DNA from: Amoebophrya sp. A120
Taxonomy: Eukaryota; Sar; Dinophyceae; Syndiniales; Amoebophryaceae
Assembly (NCBI GenBank): GCA_905178155.1
Contig: CAJINV010000001.1
Span: 13,018,635 to 13,082,634, forward strand
Reading direction: 5' to 3'
DNA: 64,000 nucleotides
Positions 22,264-33,958 of this stretch are shown here, piece after piece; within the stretch, counting starts at the first letter, position 1; each line of letters begins with the position of its first letter. The notes beneath the pieces were generated by a model. That model did not search any database, had not been told where the DNA came from, and worked only from the letters and a program-made list of their open reading frames with translations. The translations under genes and the position numbers were made by a program.

Positions 22264-25200
22264 CTAGTTATCGTCGCCATTTGTTGCATCGTCTTGACCG
22301 CCATGCTCGCGAGTTCTGCCCGGGCTTCGTAATCGGGCCGACGACGTTGGTGGGGATTTCCTTGCGCTCTTTTTCGAGGATGACGACGCTGCAGCGCCTG
22401 GCATTGGTGATGCTGATCTTCTGGCTTGCGACAGTTTGCTGCTCGACTTCTTGTTACCAGCTGAGGACGGAACACCTCCTGCTAGGCCCGTCGTTCGCGT
22501 TCCCGTCGGGGGTGGTGATGGCGGCGGACTCGGGGACGACGAAATCCTGCTGCTGGTGCTGGGTTTCGGTGAAAAAGTTGGACTAGCCTTACTTCTCGTC
22601 GCACCAAGAGCAACACTCGACGAGGGTCCTCCTTTGATGGCCGACGAGGCGGAAAATCCAGAAGATCCCCGAGCGACGGGTGGTCGCCGAGCCGAGATTT
22701 TCGCCAGGGCCTCAGCGCTTGCAGAGGCAGCGCTGCTCCGGACCATTGCATTGCTAGATGTACTACCACCTGAGGGTCGTGGGGATGAGCCCTTTGCAGG
22801 CGCCGGGCTGCGACGAGTGGATGTAGAAGTGACCGCTGTTCCGTCACGCACACTCCTGGACGAAGGTGTGCCTGCGCGCGCACCTGCCAATGGTGTCGTT
22901 TTCGGGCGCGGTGCGACGCTGTCCTGCGAGGATCGTGCACTGGAAAGGCTTCCGGAGGATTTCGATTTTATCTTCTTCTTTCGCACCAGACCACTGGTGG
23001 CAGCATCTACTCCGTCAGGAAGCTTGCTCTCAACAATGTCTTGCGGATCAGAAGTGATAAATTCAGCACGCGCGACGCCGGCGCCCAGGGGAAACGCCTG
23101 CTGTTCCGGTACTGAGACTGTGGCTGCCCCTATTACGGACGTTGGCGCTTCCTCGTCGTCCAAGGCGGGTACAAGTGCCTCAACACCGGGAGCAAGGAGA
23201 TTCAAGTGCTCGTCCTGTAGTTCACCAGTATTTCGCTGATGCTCTTCGGCAGAGCGTGTCGCTGGTGAAGAAGTGTGCGCGAAAATGTGATCAGCTAGAC
23301 GAGAGTCCGCGGCCAGAGCCTGGTCGTATTTCCGTACAACTCGCGGGTCTTCGTGTGCCTCGTCTGGGAGATGATGTGCCCCTGCAGCCGAACTTTGTGG
23401 CGGAGAAAGTGCAGCGGCAGCACTAGTGTCCGCTGCTCCTGATGAAGTTGTTTCTGGTCTTGTTGCTGCATCTTCTGCTTCAGCGTCTTCCGGAGCGCCA
23501 CGCGCAAAGCCATCGTCACAAACTGCAGTGTTGGCGGCGTCGGCGATGGCAGTATCGACACTTGGGCCTATTGCGGCTGAAACTGCAGCGGGGGGTGTCG
23601 TGGAGGAGTCGAGGATCAGGCTGTTCTGTTCTACTGCCGGCGCACCGAGGCTGCTCTGTTCTCCTCCAAGTACACCGTCAACAGTGCCGAGTTGTAAATG
23701 CACGTGCTCCTGCTCGTGAAAATGCTCGCCTGCTGCACCGAGATGCAATGCCGTTGCGACGGGTTCTTCAGGCGTTTGCTCTACTTCAAAGTGGACTGAC
23801 ACAGATTGCGGAAATGGAGGGGGTGGAACGTAGTGAGAATTCGTGCCCGCATCTTCGCCCGCGTTGTCGGTGTGCTCAGGTCCTGCTACGGCTTCCTCTG
23901 TGCCTGCTGTGCCTTCACGACCGGTTTGCTTTTCTTTCGTTGTGTCGCGGTCTTCGAGCGACAGTCTTGCGCCAAGCAGTGGAACTACTAGGGCTTCATC
24001 TTCGCGCACGCTACCACTTCGCTGCTCCCCCCGCTCCTGCTGTTCCACTTCGAGCAAGTTTTTTTCGAGATCGACGCTGCTGTCTTGGAGGCCAACTCGC
24101 GGCTCGGACAAAAGCCCTTGTCGATCCGCTGCAACCTCGTCGAGGACAGACAACGGAGACTGGGCCTCGCGGGCCTCGCTGGATTTCATGCTCCAGGGGG
24201 AGAATAGCCTCGACCAGATAGGTAAGCGGCTCCCCGGCGAGGAGTCCGAGCGGTCGACCGACGCCTCGGCGTAAGAACCACCTTGGCCGCGCGCTCCGCT
24301 CGGGGGCGCACCGGGAGAACCACCTGTAAAATCGATACTTGCGAGGAGTTTTCAAGGAGAATCATCATGTCCATGTGGCCTACAAATGCCTATGGTGCCG
24401 CCAAGTCGAATTTGTTGATAAATAAAGGAACATCAAGTTGTAAAGAAGTACCATATTCGCTTCCACCGATGGTGGTGACACCGTCCCCGACCGACTCGCC
24501 GCGGGACGAGCCGCATGCGGCGCCGAGCAACAGAAACGCGAGGGCGACCAGAAACAGCATCGGGAGAAAGGCTGCAGCTCCTTCGAACGCGAAGGCTTCG
24601 TCCACCCAGGCCAGCGGGTCAAACCCGCGAGAGGGGACGGCCACGCGGTGGTGCTCCTCCGCACTTTCATTAGCGTCAACGCAGTAGTCCCAACGCGGAT
24701 ACCAATGGAATCCTAGAAGTGACAACGCGGAGCTCTCTGGACAGGAAATCGGGTCCACGGCGCACCACTGGTAGGAACGCCTGTAAAAAAAGGGTTGGGT
24801 TTTCTTTCAAGAACAAGAAGGACTTTCACTTTTATACGTAACGAATTCTTGTTGATCTTATGCAAGTGCCGCCCTCGACGTCAGAGCACAGTGTGATGTT
24901 CGTTATCGGCACCAAAAGTCAACAAGTACTAGCTTGTTGTACTTGTACGTATAGACTTACTTGTTACCCTGCGTGCTTGCATCCGTAATTGAGGAAGCAG
25001 TTTGCTCCAAGAAGCCAGTCATCGCAGTTCACCCATTGAGGCTCGCACTGGCAGCCCAAGGTCGTGGTGAAGAAGCGACAGGTATCCGTAGCGATCCAGT
25101 TGCCATCGTTTTGACACTCCGCAACTGGTGAGCCAGTATACCCAAGTTCGCAAACAAAGGCGATTCGTTCACCGGCGTAGGAACTCTTCAACACGAGGTG

Positions 25201-28200
25201 ATGGTCGTGGTCTGCGCGGCTCGCGTTCTTGTCTGCCGATGGTGCGGAAGTGGCCTGTTCTTCTATCGCGGAAGTCTCCGAAAAGGCGTGTGGTATTCTC
25301 TCTGTTAGAATGATCGAAGTGCTCTGTAGTTGGGCGGCGGCACCGGCAGTTCTATTTATCGGATGCTCAGGCAATCCAGATGTTGGGACAGCTTCACTTG
25401 CTGGCAGATGGTTTCCCTTTGTGTCCTGTCGCTGTTCCTGTTGCATCGCTTGAGCATGCTGCTTCTCTTGTGCGAGGTCGTCGCTTTGGCTTTTTTCGTT
25501 GGCCGCCGCCGGAGCCGCCGCGCTAGCACTTGTTACACCACCAGCGTAGTTCATCGGGTGCTGGTCATTGGTCTTCACGATGGCACGAGCGTGTTGTAGT
25601 TGCGGAGGGTGGACCCCGCAACCGACCAAATCGCAACCGCCCTCAATGGTAAACGCACCGCTGACGGAGCACCGCGCTTGCACGCTGCCCGTGTAACCGG
25701 GGTTGCAAGTGTAGTGCACCACCTCCCCCGCGGTCCACACAAATTTGTCATTCAGCGAGTGGTACCCATTGTCCAGGTGCATGGTTCCCCGCCTTGTGTG
25801 GTCGCCGGGGTCCACCTTGTAGATCGGGTTCGCGTTGGGTATTCTCGGCGGGGCCCCGCACCCGACCACCGCGCACGTGCCATCCAGGCCAAAACACCCA
25901 TCCCCATCCAATTTGTCATGCAAAACATGCATCGCAAGTAGTGTTTGTCATGCAAAAAAAGGATGGGGATGGGTGCTTTTTTCTGGATACGTGCCCGCCA
26001 CGTCGTACACCAGCGACGGATTGCAGGTCACGGTCGGCTGCCCACGGTAGCCGATGTTGCAGGCGAGCTGTGTCTTACTGCAGATGCCGTTCTCCTGCGC
26101 GTCGATCACCGAAGTGTGGGGAACGGCCGGAAAAGCGCCTTTGCATTCCACGTTGTACCAATACGCGTTTCCCACGTCCTCGCGGTTGTCGGGCTGCAGC
26201 GTGTACAGCATGAACAGAACCAGAACGAAGGACACCACGACTGAGATCACGCTGCGCTTCAGAAACTTGCGGCAGTTCCGCACGCGCCGAGCGGTCAAAA
26301 TGCGCGAGCAGCAAGTCGTCGTGGTGGAGGTGGTGGCTGTATCGCTGGTCTGCGGTGCGATGCTGGTCCGACGTCCGGCCGCGTCTGATGCAGACAGCCA
26401 GGGAAGGCAGGACGAGGAAGTTGACGATTGTTTGCTCCTGCAGCAAGAGAAACAGGAAACAAACGGCGCGGCAAACCATGAAAGGACTCTGCCAAGACGC
26501 GACGAAGAACTCGTACCACTGTCTTCAAGATCTTCCGGGTGGACCTCGTCTCCATTACCATTACGGGTGCCATCTCTATTCTGATCCAGAATAACCATGT
26601 CAGATTTTGGCTCGGAGAAAGCAGATGCTGGCGCAGAGGAACTACTGGACGAATCCTTTCCAAAGCAACCGCCCCGGAAACAGGCACAGAGCCGATCGCT
26701 GATTCGCAAGAACAATGGTCGCGGTGCAGCTCCGGCGCTGGATATGTCTCCCGGCTCATCGCTGCCGTGAGCCCCTTCGTCGTCTGCGCCATCAGATGAG
26801 GACGCGCTGCTCAAGACTATCCCCAAAACATTCGACGAACCCGCCCGTTCCGTCGTGAGCATACGTGGCTTTTCCGCACCGTCATCGTTGCCGGAATCTT
26901 CGCTTCGACTTTGGTCCCGCTCCACAGACCTGACCGTGACTTTTTGATCCCTTCTTCTTGTCATGCGACCGCTTTCCGCTCCTGCGGGGGTGGGGCCGCC
27001 ACCTGGTGGTACCCCTGTAAATGCCGCATCATCTCGTCCCCCATGCGCAGCGGCCGTCGCGAGATCGAAATAGCTCGAGGAGCTGCTGGCCGTATTGCTA
27101 GCGCTATTTGATGTTCCCACCTGCTTTTTGCTTTCGTGTTCTCCGGCCATGAAAGAAAACCCGTCTGCGGGTGCGCTGCTGAACCGCCCACGACCAGTCT
27201 GCTCTAGAGTCCGCGTCGAACTCGTTGCACCTCCATGCTGCTCCCGCATGGAAGCTGCTGTTCTACTTGAGGCCGCTGCTGCCGTGGTTGCAGCTTCCCG
27301 CCACCGTCGCGGTCTCGAGGAGGTTCTTGACCGAGCGAGTTTGACGCGACTCCCGCTCTTCGAGTCTGCGGCCGCGGCGCTGCTGCTCTCGATCAGGTAC
27401 CGAATCCAGGTATCCGTCGCAAACACGATGCGCTTGTTGGGCGCGGCGCGGATGTCCTCCGGGGACCGCGACATGACCGTATGGAAGCGTCAGGATCGAA
27501 ATCGTCAAAGTTGAAATATTTTCTCATGCATAAACTGCAAGACCTGAAGCGCCTCTCTTGCAGGGATGGCAATTGAGGCAGATTGTGAGCCTATTTAGAA
27601 TTTGGGATGGAGCTGCTAAAGGAGCATGACAAAAGCAGCCTTCTGAGCTCAAACAGCATGACAAATTGGATTCCGTTGCTCCGAAAGTTTGTCATGCGCC
27701 GCTTGGAAATTGGGCTTCCGACTGGTATGCATTTTATGCATGACAAATCATTTCAACTTTGTCGATTTCAATCCTGACGCTCCCATAGACTGTCGCGTAC
27801 ACGTACTGGCGCAGCGGCACCAGGTGCTGCTCGTTCGGATTCTCCTGGAAGTTCAAGGTAGTCCCGACCACGAAGTCGTCCAAGCCTTGGGGCGGATACC
27901 GGGGCGGATTCTGAGGGACGAAAAGCTCCTCGGCCGGCGAGCTCACGGTGGTGCCCGGCTTGCTGTTGTTGGTGCTTTTGCTGTCGTTTCGAGTGAGCGC
28001 GGGCGGGACCCGGTAGAAGGAGGAAGTAGTTGCAGAAGATGAAGCTGTCATGGCTAACTTCGTGTTTCCCGATGTAGTTCCTGGTGGCGGTTGTAGTGGT
28101 GCGCCACCACCGGCACCCTTGCTCTGCTCTGTGAGCCATTGCGTCGCGGCCTCTGGTGAGACGCTCAAATACACATTGTGCACCGGGTACGCGAAGAACG

Positions 28201-30056
28201 CGTGCACAATGGCCAAAATCGGCACTTCGAGCACGGTCAGAAAGGCGTACAAGTAGTACGCCTCCCACTGCAGATAGTAGCCGCAAATCACGTAGCGCAC
28301 GATCAGCCATTGGGTCCAGGTGACAGAGACGACCCCCTTGACGCCGAAAAATTTCCAGAAGGGATCGACCAGGGACAACTCACCGTGAAAAGCGCCCTCG
28401 AAGACGAACACTGCGTAGATCGCGGCCCAACAGAAGAGCGACAGGATCAGTGCCTGGTACGGCCCAACGTACGTGTCCCACCAGGTGACACACGTATACT
28501 CACAAGACTGCAGTAAGTACGGGCACAAGGTTGGAAAATGGATCCCGAGAAGCCCCTTGACGATCACCTGCAGGATGTTTGACAACATGCTGGCCAGCAC
28601 GTAAAGCTGCAGCACCGCGAAGCAGAACCGCTGAAACGAGGTCACCGCGCGGTCCTGCAAGCTCAAGCCCGCGCCCGGGGAAGAAGCCATAGTTCCCGCT
28701 GCGCCGAGCGTGGTCGTCGTCCTTCCGCCACTCACATAAAAGTCGTCGCGGTTGGTGATGGTGAACTGTTCCCGACCGGAAGGCGAGTTCGGCGATGTTG
28801 CCGCGCCTGGCCGCGGTCGTAATGCAGCTGCCGACGCTCCTGCTGCACCTCCTGTTGCGCCGATCATCGCAGTACCAGTAGAGCCCGCCAGTAGAGGCTC
28901 TTCCAACGGGGAGCTGTGACGGCTGGACAGCATGCCCCGAGGACTGATTCGCGTCACGCGGCTGGGGTTCGGATTTTTCGACAAGTTGTCTACGATGCCC
29001 GTGAACATGGTCAGCACGCTCCACAGGGCCCAGGCTTCCCAAATGTCTATGGAAGCGTCAGGTTTGAAATCGACAAAGTTGAAATGATTTGTCATGCATA
29101 AAATGGATACCAGTCGGAAGCCCAATTTTCAAGCGGCGCATGACAAATTTTCGGAGCACCGGAATCCAGTTTGTCATGCTGTTTGGGCACAGAAGACGGC
29201 TTTTGTCATGCTCCTTCAGCAGCTCTATCCCAAACCCTAAATAGGCTCACAATCTGCCTCACTTGCCATCCCGGCAAGACAGGCACTTCATGCCTTGCAT
29301 TTTATGCATGACAAATCATTTCAACTTTGACGATTTCAATCCTGACAGATCCATAATGTCCGCTGTCTGGATAGTCGTGTCCGCAACGGCCAGACGCGCG
29401 GCGTCGCGCTCGCCCGCGAAGGGGTCATCCAGACTGATGAAGTAGGAGGAAGCAGAAGACGCAGGATGAGTATTGTAAAAGCTGCTGCTGTCCTGTGCTG
29501 CAAACATCGTCGTCGATTGTAGGGGACTGGTAGTGCTGCCCGTACTACCACTTCCACCAAGATGTTGACCTCCGGTTGTATCGTAGGATTCCCCAAAGAA
29601 GCGACTCAGGAACTCTCGCTCGACGTTGTGTTGGCCCCCTTCCAGCTGCTGACCGAGGATCCGAACCGTGTGGGCCATGAGCAATCCGTAGTTCGCCGGA
29701 AGAAGCACCATGTCCATGATCTGGTCAATGGCCTTTGGCGCGTACTTCCGCAGGTGCGACAGTTGCCATAGTTCGACAAAGGTGACGAGCATGACAAAGG
29801 TCATGGCGATGTGCACGGCGATCATCAACCGCGTCCAGCCGACGAACAGGGACAGAATCAGCAATTCCCGTACGTAGAAGAAGAACTGCGTGCCGAAATG
29901 CAGCCAGAACCACCGCTTCTTGAGGCAGTCGCAACAGGTGCAACACTTCGGCGCATACCGGATCAGCACGCTGATCAGCATGAAACCCGTCACCCAGAGA
30001 CAGACCAACATTTTGCTATCGGTCGGGCAGAGCTGTTTGTCGTGTCGCTCGAGCTC
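22264..30056 (-). CDS. Polytopic membrane protein with three sushi (CCP) modules, interrupted by three introner elements
   Basis: Exons 30056-29356, 29042-27788, 27474-25990, 25875-24968, 24780-24452 and 24323-22264 form one frame of 2,230 residues from ATG 30011. The first three junctions are introner elements A3, A2 and B2; the last two are GT-AG introns. About eight hydrophobic segments fill residues 1-480, such as FFFYVRELLILSLFVGW and VTFVMLVTFVEL-like helices. A long Ser/Arg-rich stretch follows, then a helix near 1045 (SVISVVVSFVLVLFMLYTL). Three sushi modules come next with the four-Cys pattern (LACNIGYRG, YTCNPGYTG, FVCELGYTG), at about 1081-1134, 1138-1213 and 1218-1398, then a Cys-rich stretch, a last helix near 1505 (FLPMLFLVALAFLLLGA) and a disordered Glu/Ala then Ser/Pro tail. 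Sushi modules usually bind proteins or glycans outside the cell. The 5' end is uncertain: the frame starts at an acceptor at 30057, so an upstream exon is likely. Confidence 0.8.
24324..24451 (-). other. GT-AG intron of the sushi-domain gene
   Basis: Donor GAATATG|GTACTT and acceptor TTTTACAG|GTGGTT on the minus strand; phase 1. Joins ...GGSEYG to GSPGAPPSG in frame. No inverted-repeat ends. Confidence 0.75.
24781..24967 (-). other. GT-AG intron of the sushi-domain gene
   Basis: Donor GCAGG|GTAACA and acceptor TTTTTACAG|GCGTTC on the minus strand; phase 2. Joins ...NYGCKHAG to RSYQWCAVD in frame, within the Cys-rich region after the sushi modules. No inverted-repeat ends. Confidence 0.75.
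25881..25989. mobile_element. Introner element B2 (109 bp, TIR, 5-bp TSD)
   Basis: Same family and same length as B1 at 8930. Ends are CATCCAGGCCAAAACACC (first base changed from the usual T) and, inverted, TATCCAGAAAAAAGCACC, with paired CCATCCCCATCC / GGATGGGGATGG arms. Bracketed by CGTGC at 25876-25880 and 25990-25994. It sits between the third and fourth Cys codons of the first sushi module. Removing it plus one TSD copy gives ...VAGTCAVVGCGAPP, which completes the module. At the duplication the only GT start pairs with AC, not AG, so the splice would be non-canonical. Confidence 0.93.
27480..27787. mobile_element. Introner element A2 (308 bp, TIR, near-perfect 5-bp TSD)
   Basis: Ends are TATGGAAGCGTCAGGATCGA and, inverted, TATGGGAGCGTCAGGATTGA; repeats of about 38 bp. 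Flanks are GACCG (27475-27479) and GACTG (27788-27792), one mismatch. Exactly the same length as A3. It lies between two exons of the sushi-domain gene. Excision of element plus one TSD gives YATVMSRSPEDIR in frame; an apparent start Met at 27474 is therefore probably internal. It contains several GCATGACAAA motifs in both orientations and no ORF of interest. Confidence 0.92.
29048..29355. mobile_element. Introner element A3 (308 bp, TIR, 5-bp TSD)
   Basis: Ends are TATGGAAGCGTCAGGTTTGA and, inverted, TATGGATCTGTCAGGATTGA. Bracketed by ATGTC at 29043-29047 and 29356-29360. Same family and length as A2, opposite order of some internal motifs. It interrupts the sushi-domain gene between two membrane-helix regions; element plus one TSD removed gives TADIWEAWALWSVL in frame. 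No GT-AG option exists at the duplication. Confidence 0.94.
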
Positions 30057-31759
30057 CTGGTAGGTAACTTAGGAAACTGACAGGAGTTCTATTGCCGCGA
30101 GAACCAGGACTGTGGAAATTTCTCGACGTCGTGCTCTTCACGATTCAATCATCAACATGATGCTCGGTTGTCGTTGTTGTGTGTGTCCTTCTGCTCCTTG
30201 TCGGTGACTATAGAGCACATCCTTCTCCTCGACCGCGAACCACATCTTCGCACTAGAAGTTGCAGAATTGAGCGCGCGCAACATCTTAGCTGTTGGGGTC
30301 GTTGCCGTTCTTCTTGGACACCAGCTGCACACCAAGACGAGAACTGCTACAACTACAGTATCAGGTGGCTATTTTCCGCAAGTTGCGGGTCGACAGCGGC
30401 GGCCTCAGGCTCACCAGGGAGCGCGGAAGTCAAAGTCTTCGCTCAGGGGATGCGAGTCGTTACTGTTGGGCCAAGCACATTGCGGCAGGTGCGCGTCGAC
30501 GCACCAGGACAGAGCACAAGGCCTTAGCTTCATCATCAGACGAGAGCGACGAGGGCACGAAAATCATTCTCATTTTCATATTGTCATAGTAATTCATTTT
30601 GATGAGAGTCGCAGTGACTGTTGTAATCCTTATCATACACAAAAGCATATACTTTGTCAATCAGAATCAACTTAACCTTTAAAATTTCTTGAAAATCGAA
30701 ATTCCAATCGTAACTCTAGTGCATTTTGGGGGAGCAAGGAAGCGAAAACTAATCAGGAAGGTAAAGGTTCTAAATGTGGTCCTGTATATTGCGGTGTGAG
30801 ATGACATCAGGAAAGACCTCAGTCACACTGTTGACTTTCTTCGATCACTCAACATTTCGGTTCACGGTTCGCCTCATGGTGAGTCAACATGCCCTCTTCG
30901 TCAGCGGATGTGGAAGTCATAAATTGCAAGGAAAAGTAGGTACACGTACAGCCTGCTACTGCAGGAGAGGACCACAAAGACAAACAAGTCTGCCCTCGCT
31001 CTAGGACTTGGTGTAGGGAGGTGCGTGACTGCAAACGCAACCAACAACAGCACCAAATGAACACATCCACCAACGTGCTCCTACAACAGCTCGATCAACT
31101 TAGTATCAAGACTTCCAAGTCGAAGCCGTCGACGGAGTAGGTGTCTTTTTGCTTGCTTGTTCTTTCGCATTCGCATTGAAGATCATCCGTTGCAGCTTGT
31201 TGCGCCTTCCCCCACATTGCAAAATGCGGTTGCGTTTGCCGACATTTTGATGTGTTGCTCTTGATGCATCATGATGATAGGTCGTCGTCGTTCTGATGAC
31301 AAATTGATATATCACTCAATTTTTTTTTGTCGCAGGTTTTGGTTTACTCAACATACTATTACGTGCCGGGCGCTGTCGGTAGGAGGAACTCCAGCAGTGA
31401 ATAATTCTCGCTTGTCAGCTGCAGAGTGGGCACAGACCGAGCTGCTTCACCACGCACAGCTGCGGAGTGTCGTGTCGAAATTTGTCGTCGAGGAGCTTTC
31501 GAACAGGAGGTGGTCACAAAAGTATAGTATAGGTACACAGGGATATCAGTGATTGAAAAACTATATCTCTGCTTCGGGAGGTAAGGTCGCTTTGTTCTCA
31601 GGAGAAAAAGATGCTCTTGCTGTTGAAGTTGTATTCCGTTTCCGGAAACAAACGGTGACGCGTGGTCAATGTTGGTATCACAAACATGCTCGCGGAAGCA
31701 GCAGAAGAAAGAGAGGTGAACAAGCATCCTACTTCTAGAACATGGACATTTTCCCGTAT
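30057..31759. other. Intergenic / possible 5' exon of the sushi-domain gene
   Basis: About 1.7 kb. A minus-strand ATG near 30284 opens MLRALNSATSSAKMWFAVEE; with a weak donor (GAAGGAT|GTGCTC) it would join exon 30056 in phase 0 and could be the missing first exon, but this is only suggestive. The rest (30400-31759) holds short unrelated frames, including antisense shadows of the RNase D-like gene's 3' end. No RNA gene or TIR element was seen. Confidence 0.35.
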
Positions 31760-33958
31760 CTAGTAGTAGCCTCCGCCTCCCCCGTTGTGGTGCATGTGTT
31801 TTCCCCCGCCGCCGCCGCGCGCACCAGGACCTCCGCGTGGACCTCCGGGTCCACCGCTGCCCTTCGATGCCTGCATTGGCGGCACGGGCGCCGGATTTCT
31901 TCGCTGATACTCGGCCACGATTTTGAAAGTGCTGCAGGTTTTCAGCAGTATTTCGCGGCCAGTCGCGTCGCGGGCGAGGTGCTGACGCCAGATCAGGTTG
32001 CACTGCCGGAGCTCCTCCTCCTTCGTGGGAAGCCAACATGCGACCTGCATCAGCGCCTCGTCGCTGGCGCATTGCTGCCGCGGAATATCGAGCTCCGCGG
32101 CCACCTCCTCCCGGAGACAAAGCAACGCGTGAAACCGTCGCAGAAAGGTGTGTTTCTTGTTTCCGCTGGCTTGACGGGCGGTGGCAGCCAGCACGTAGGC
32201 CCGCGCGAGCGCTTCCGGTGAGTTCGGGTTTTGCAGATGCGAAGAACCGGCACTCGAGGCGCTCTGATTCGAGTACGTGCTCTGGTGGCTGTGACTCCGC
32301 TGCTCCTGTGGCGACGGGTGATTTGACGCTGAATTCGTGCTGTGTATTGCTTGATGCCCGTAAGAAGTAGAACCGCTACCGTTAGCAGAACTACCAGGGC
32401 CGCCGCTTCCCATCATGGGCGCGGCGGGGCCCGCGCCTGCTCCATATATGCCACTATTGTACTGCGGCAGCGTGCTTTTGCTACTTGTCGCAGACGTGCT
32501 GCAGGAGGAGTTACCGCCGGTGAGACACCTCCGCGAGACTTCTTCTCCTGTCATAGGCACGGCACCAGAAGAATCGAAATTTTTTGTACCACCCCCACCG
32601 ACAGGCAACATGGAACTGCTACTGCTGCTGCCGCCCTTTCCGCCACCTTTTGGGCCTTTCTTCCCGGGTATGCCGTTGTGTTGGTTCTGCATCAGGGCCA
32701 AAATGCGGTTCGCTTCCGGCTCCTCGAAAGTGACATCCCCAAACTGATCCTCCTTGTGCTTGTACCAATCCAACGTTTCTTGACACATGCGCCGGGTCAG
32801 CTTTTCCGGCTGTGCTTTGTAGGCCTCCGGCTTCATGACCGTGGAAGCAAGCTCGACCATGTATTTTGACCTGGTATAAAAGCAGCACGAAAAGTAGTTT
32901 GCAAATAAGTCATCAGTACGCGCACGACAAGCGGGGCAGGGCGACCGCCTGTTAATCAAAATTTCAAAGTCAAGAAGCACCTGACTGCCGCAACAATCTT
33001 TCACACGACCACTTGGGGCCGTTTCTAGAAGGCGCTCGATGTTGATGAGAAAATATCTACCATTTTCCCGCCTGCTCCAACTGTTGAGACAAGATACGCT
33101 CGAGCGGAATCAAGTACTCAACATCCAGGATGGCGTAGTCCAAATGCGCCTTGGTCAGCGGTCGTTTTTCCCAATCTGTGTTCTGCATGCTTTTATCGAC
33201 ATCGATATTCAGGACGGCTTTACCTGGTGGTATAGAAGTTGCGCAGTTGTTGAACTTGAATGAAGCTATCTTTTTTTCTAGCAAATTCCATCGGATGCAG
33301 CTCGTAGTCGTAGCATTTATTTCATCCCATCATAGATAAAGAAGTACAAAGCTTCCCGTATCCGATGCAGTTCCCCGGGCTGGTGCTATTTGTCCCGAGC
33401 ACATCCGAAACACTGGCCGCACACTGCGTGTCGAAAACATTTTTTGGTAGGCCCTTGAACAGGTGCAGAAAGATGCGAAAATCCTCCGACGGGGCGTGCA
33501 ACACTTTCAATATTTCGTGGTCGTCCAGGATCTGGCCGAAAAGGGATAAGTCGGTCACCAAAAACGCATCTACCACGGCCCGAATGGAGCAGTTTTCCTC
33601 CGGAATCTCGGCCGCGATTTGAATCAAGGAAAGGACGGCGTGGAATGTCTTACCTGAAAGATTTCATTTGACGAGGGTATTTTGCCTTTGATTATTCCGT
33701 ACAACTAGTACACATTGCGTGCGACAATGAATAACAGGTACTAGCCAGACTCTCGCAACAAGAAGATACTCAAACATGATCTACGCTAGACCTACCAGTA
33801 CCACATGACACAAATAGAAATGATGAAGCATGCAAATGCATGTCAAAGAGCGAACCTTTCCTGACAAACTCCGTATCGAGATAAACTTTTGGCTTCCTCC
33901 TCAAAATTCGATGACATATGTCATCAAACTTGCTCTGCTCGCTGATCAGAAGCTGCAT
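31760..33958 (-). CDS. RNase D-like 3'-5' exonuclease with a Gly-rich C-terminal tail
   Basis: Four exons, 33958-33856, 33653-33348, 33223-33061 and 32870-31760, join by GT-AG introns into 560 residues. The DEDD-type exonuclease (DnaQ/RNase D superfamily) motifs are visible: motif I VYLDTEFVR (Asp-x-Glu, about residue 28), motif II around KVLHAPSEDFRIF (Asp), and motif III KAHLDYAILDVEYL (Tyr-x3-Asp, the DEDDy subclass), preceded by the family-typical NTDWEKRPL. This class trims RNA 3' ends and needs two metal ions held by the acidic residues. The C-terminal half begins SKYMVELASTVMKPEAYK, contains long Ser/Gly-rich stretches and a helical EEVAAELDIP segment, and ends in a tail dominated by Gly with Arg and His. 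The tail may bind RNA (inference). The ATG at 33958 is the first in frame and gives a complete motif I. Confidence 0.88.

Noticed and set aside
25932-29125. Separate genes starting at 29125, 27474 and 25932.
   Set aside because: The apparent starts lie in or next to TIR elements, and the peptides there translate the repeats themselves. Removing the elements joins them into one frame.
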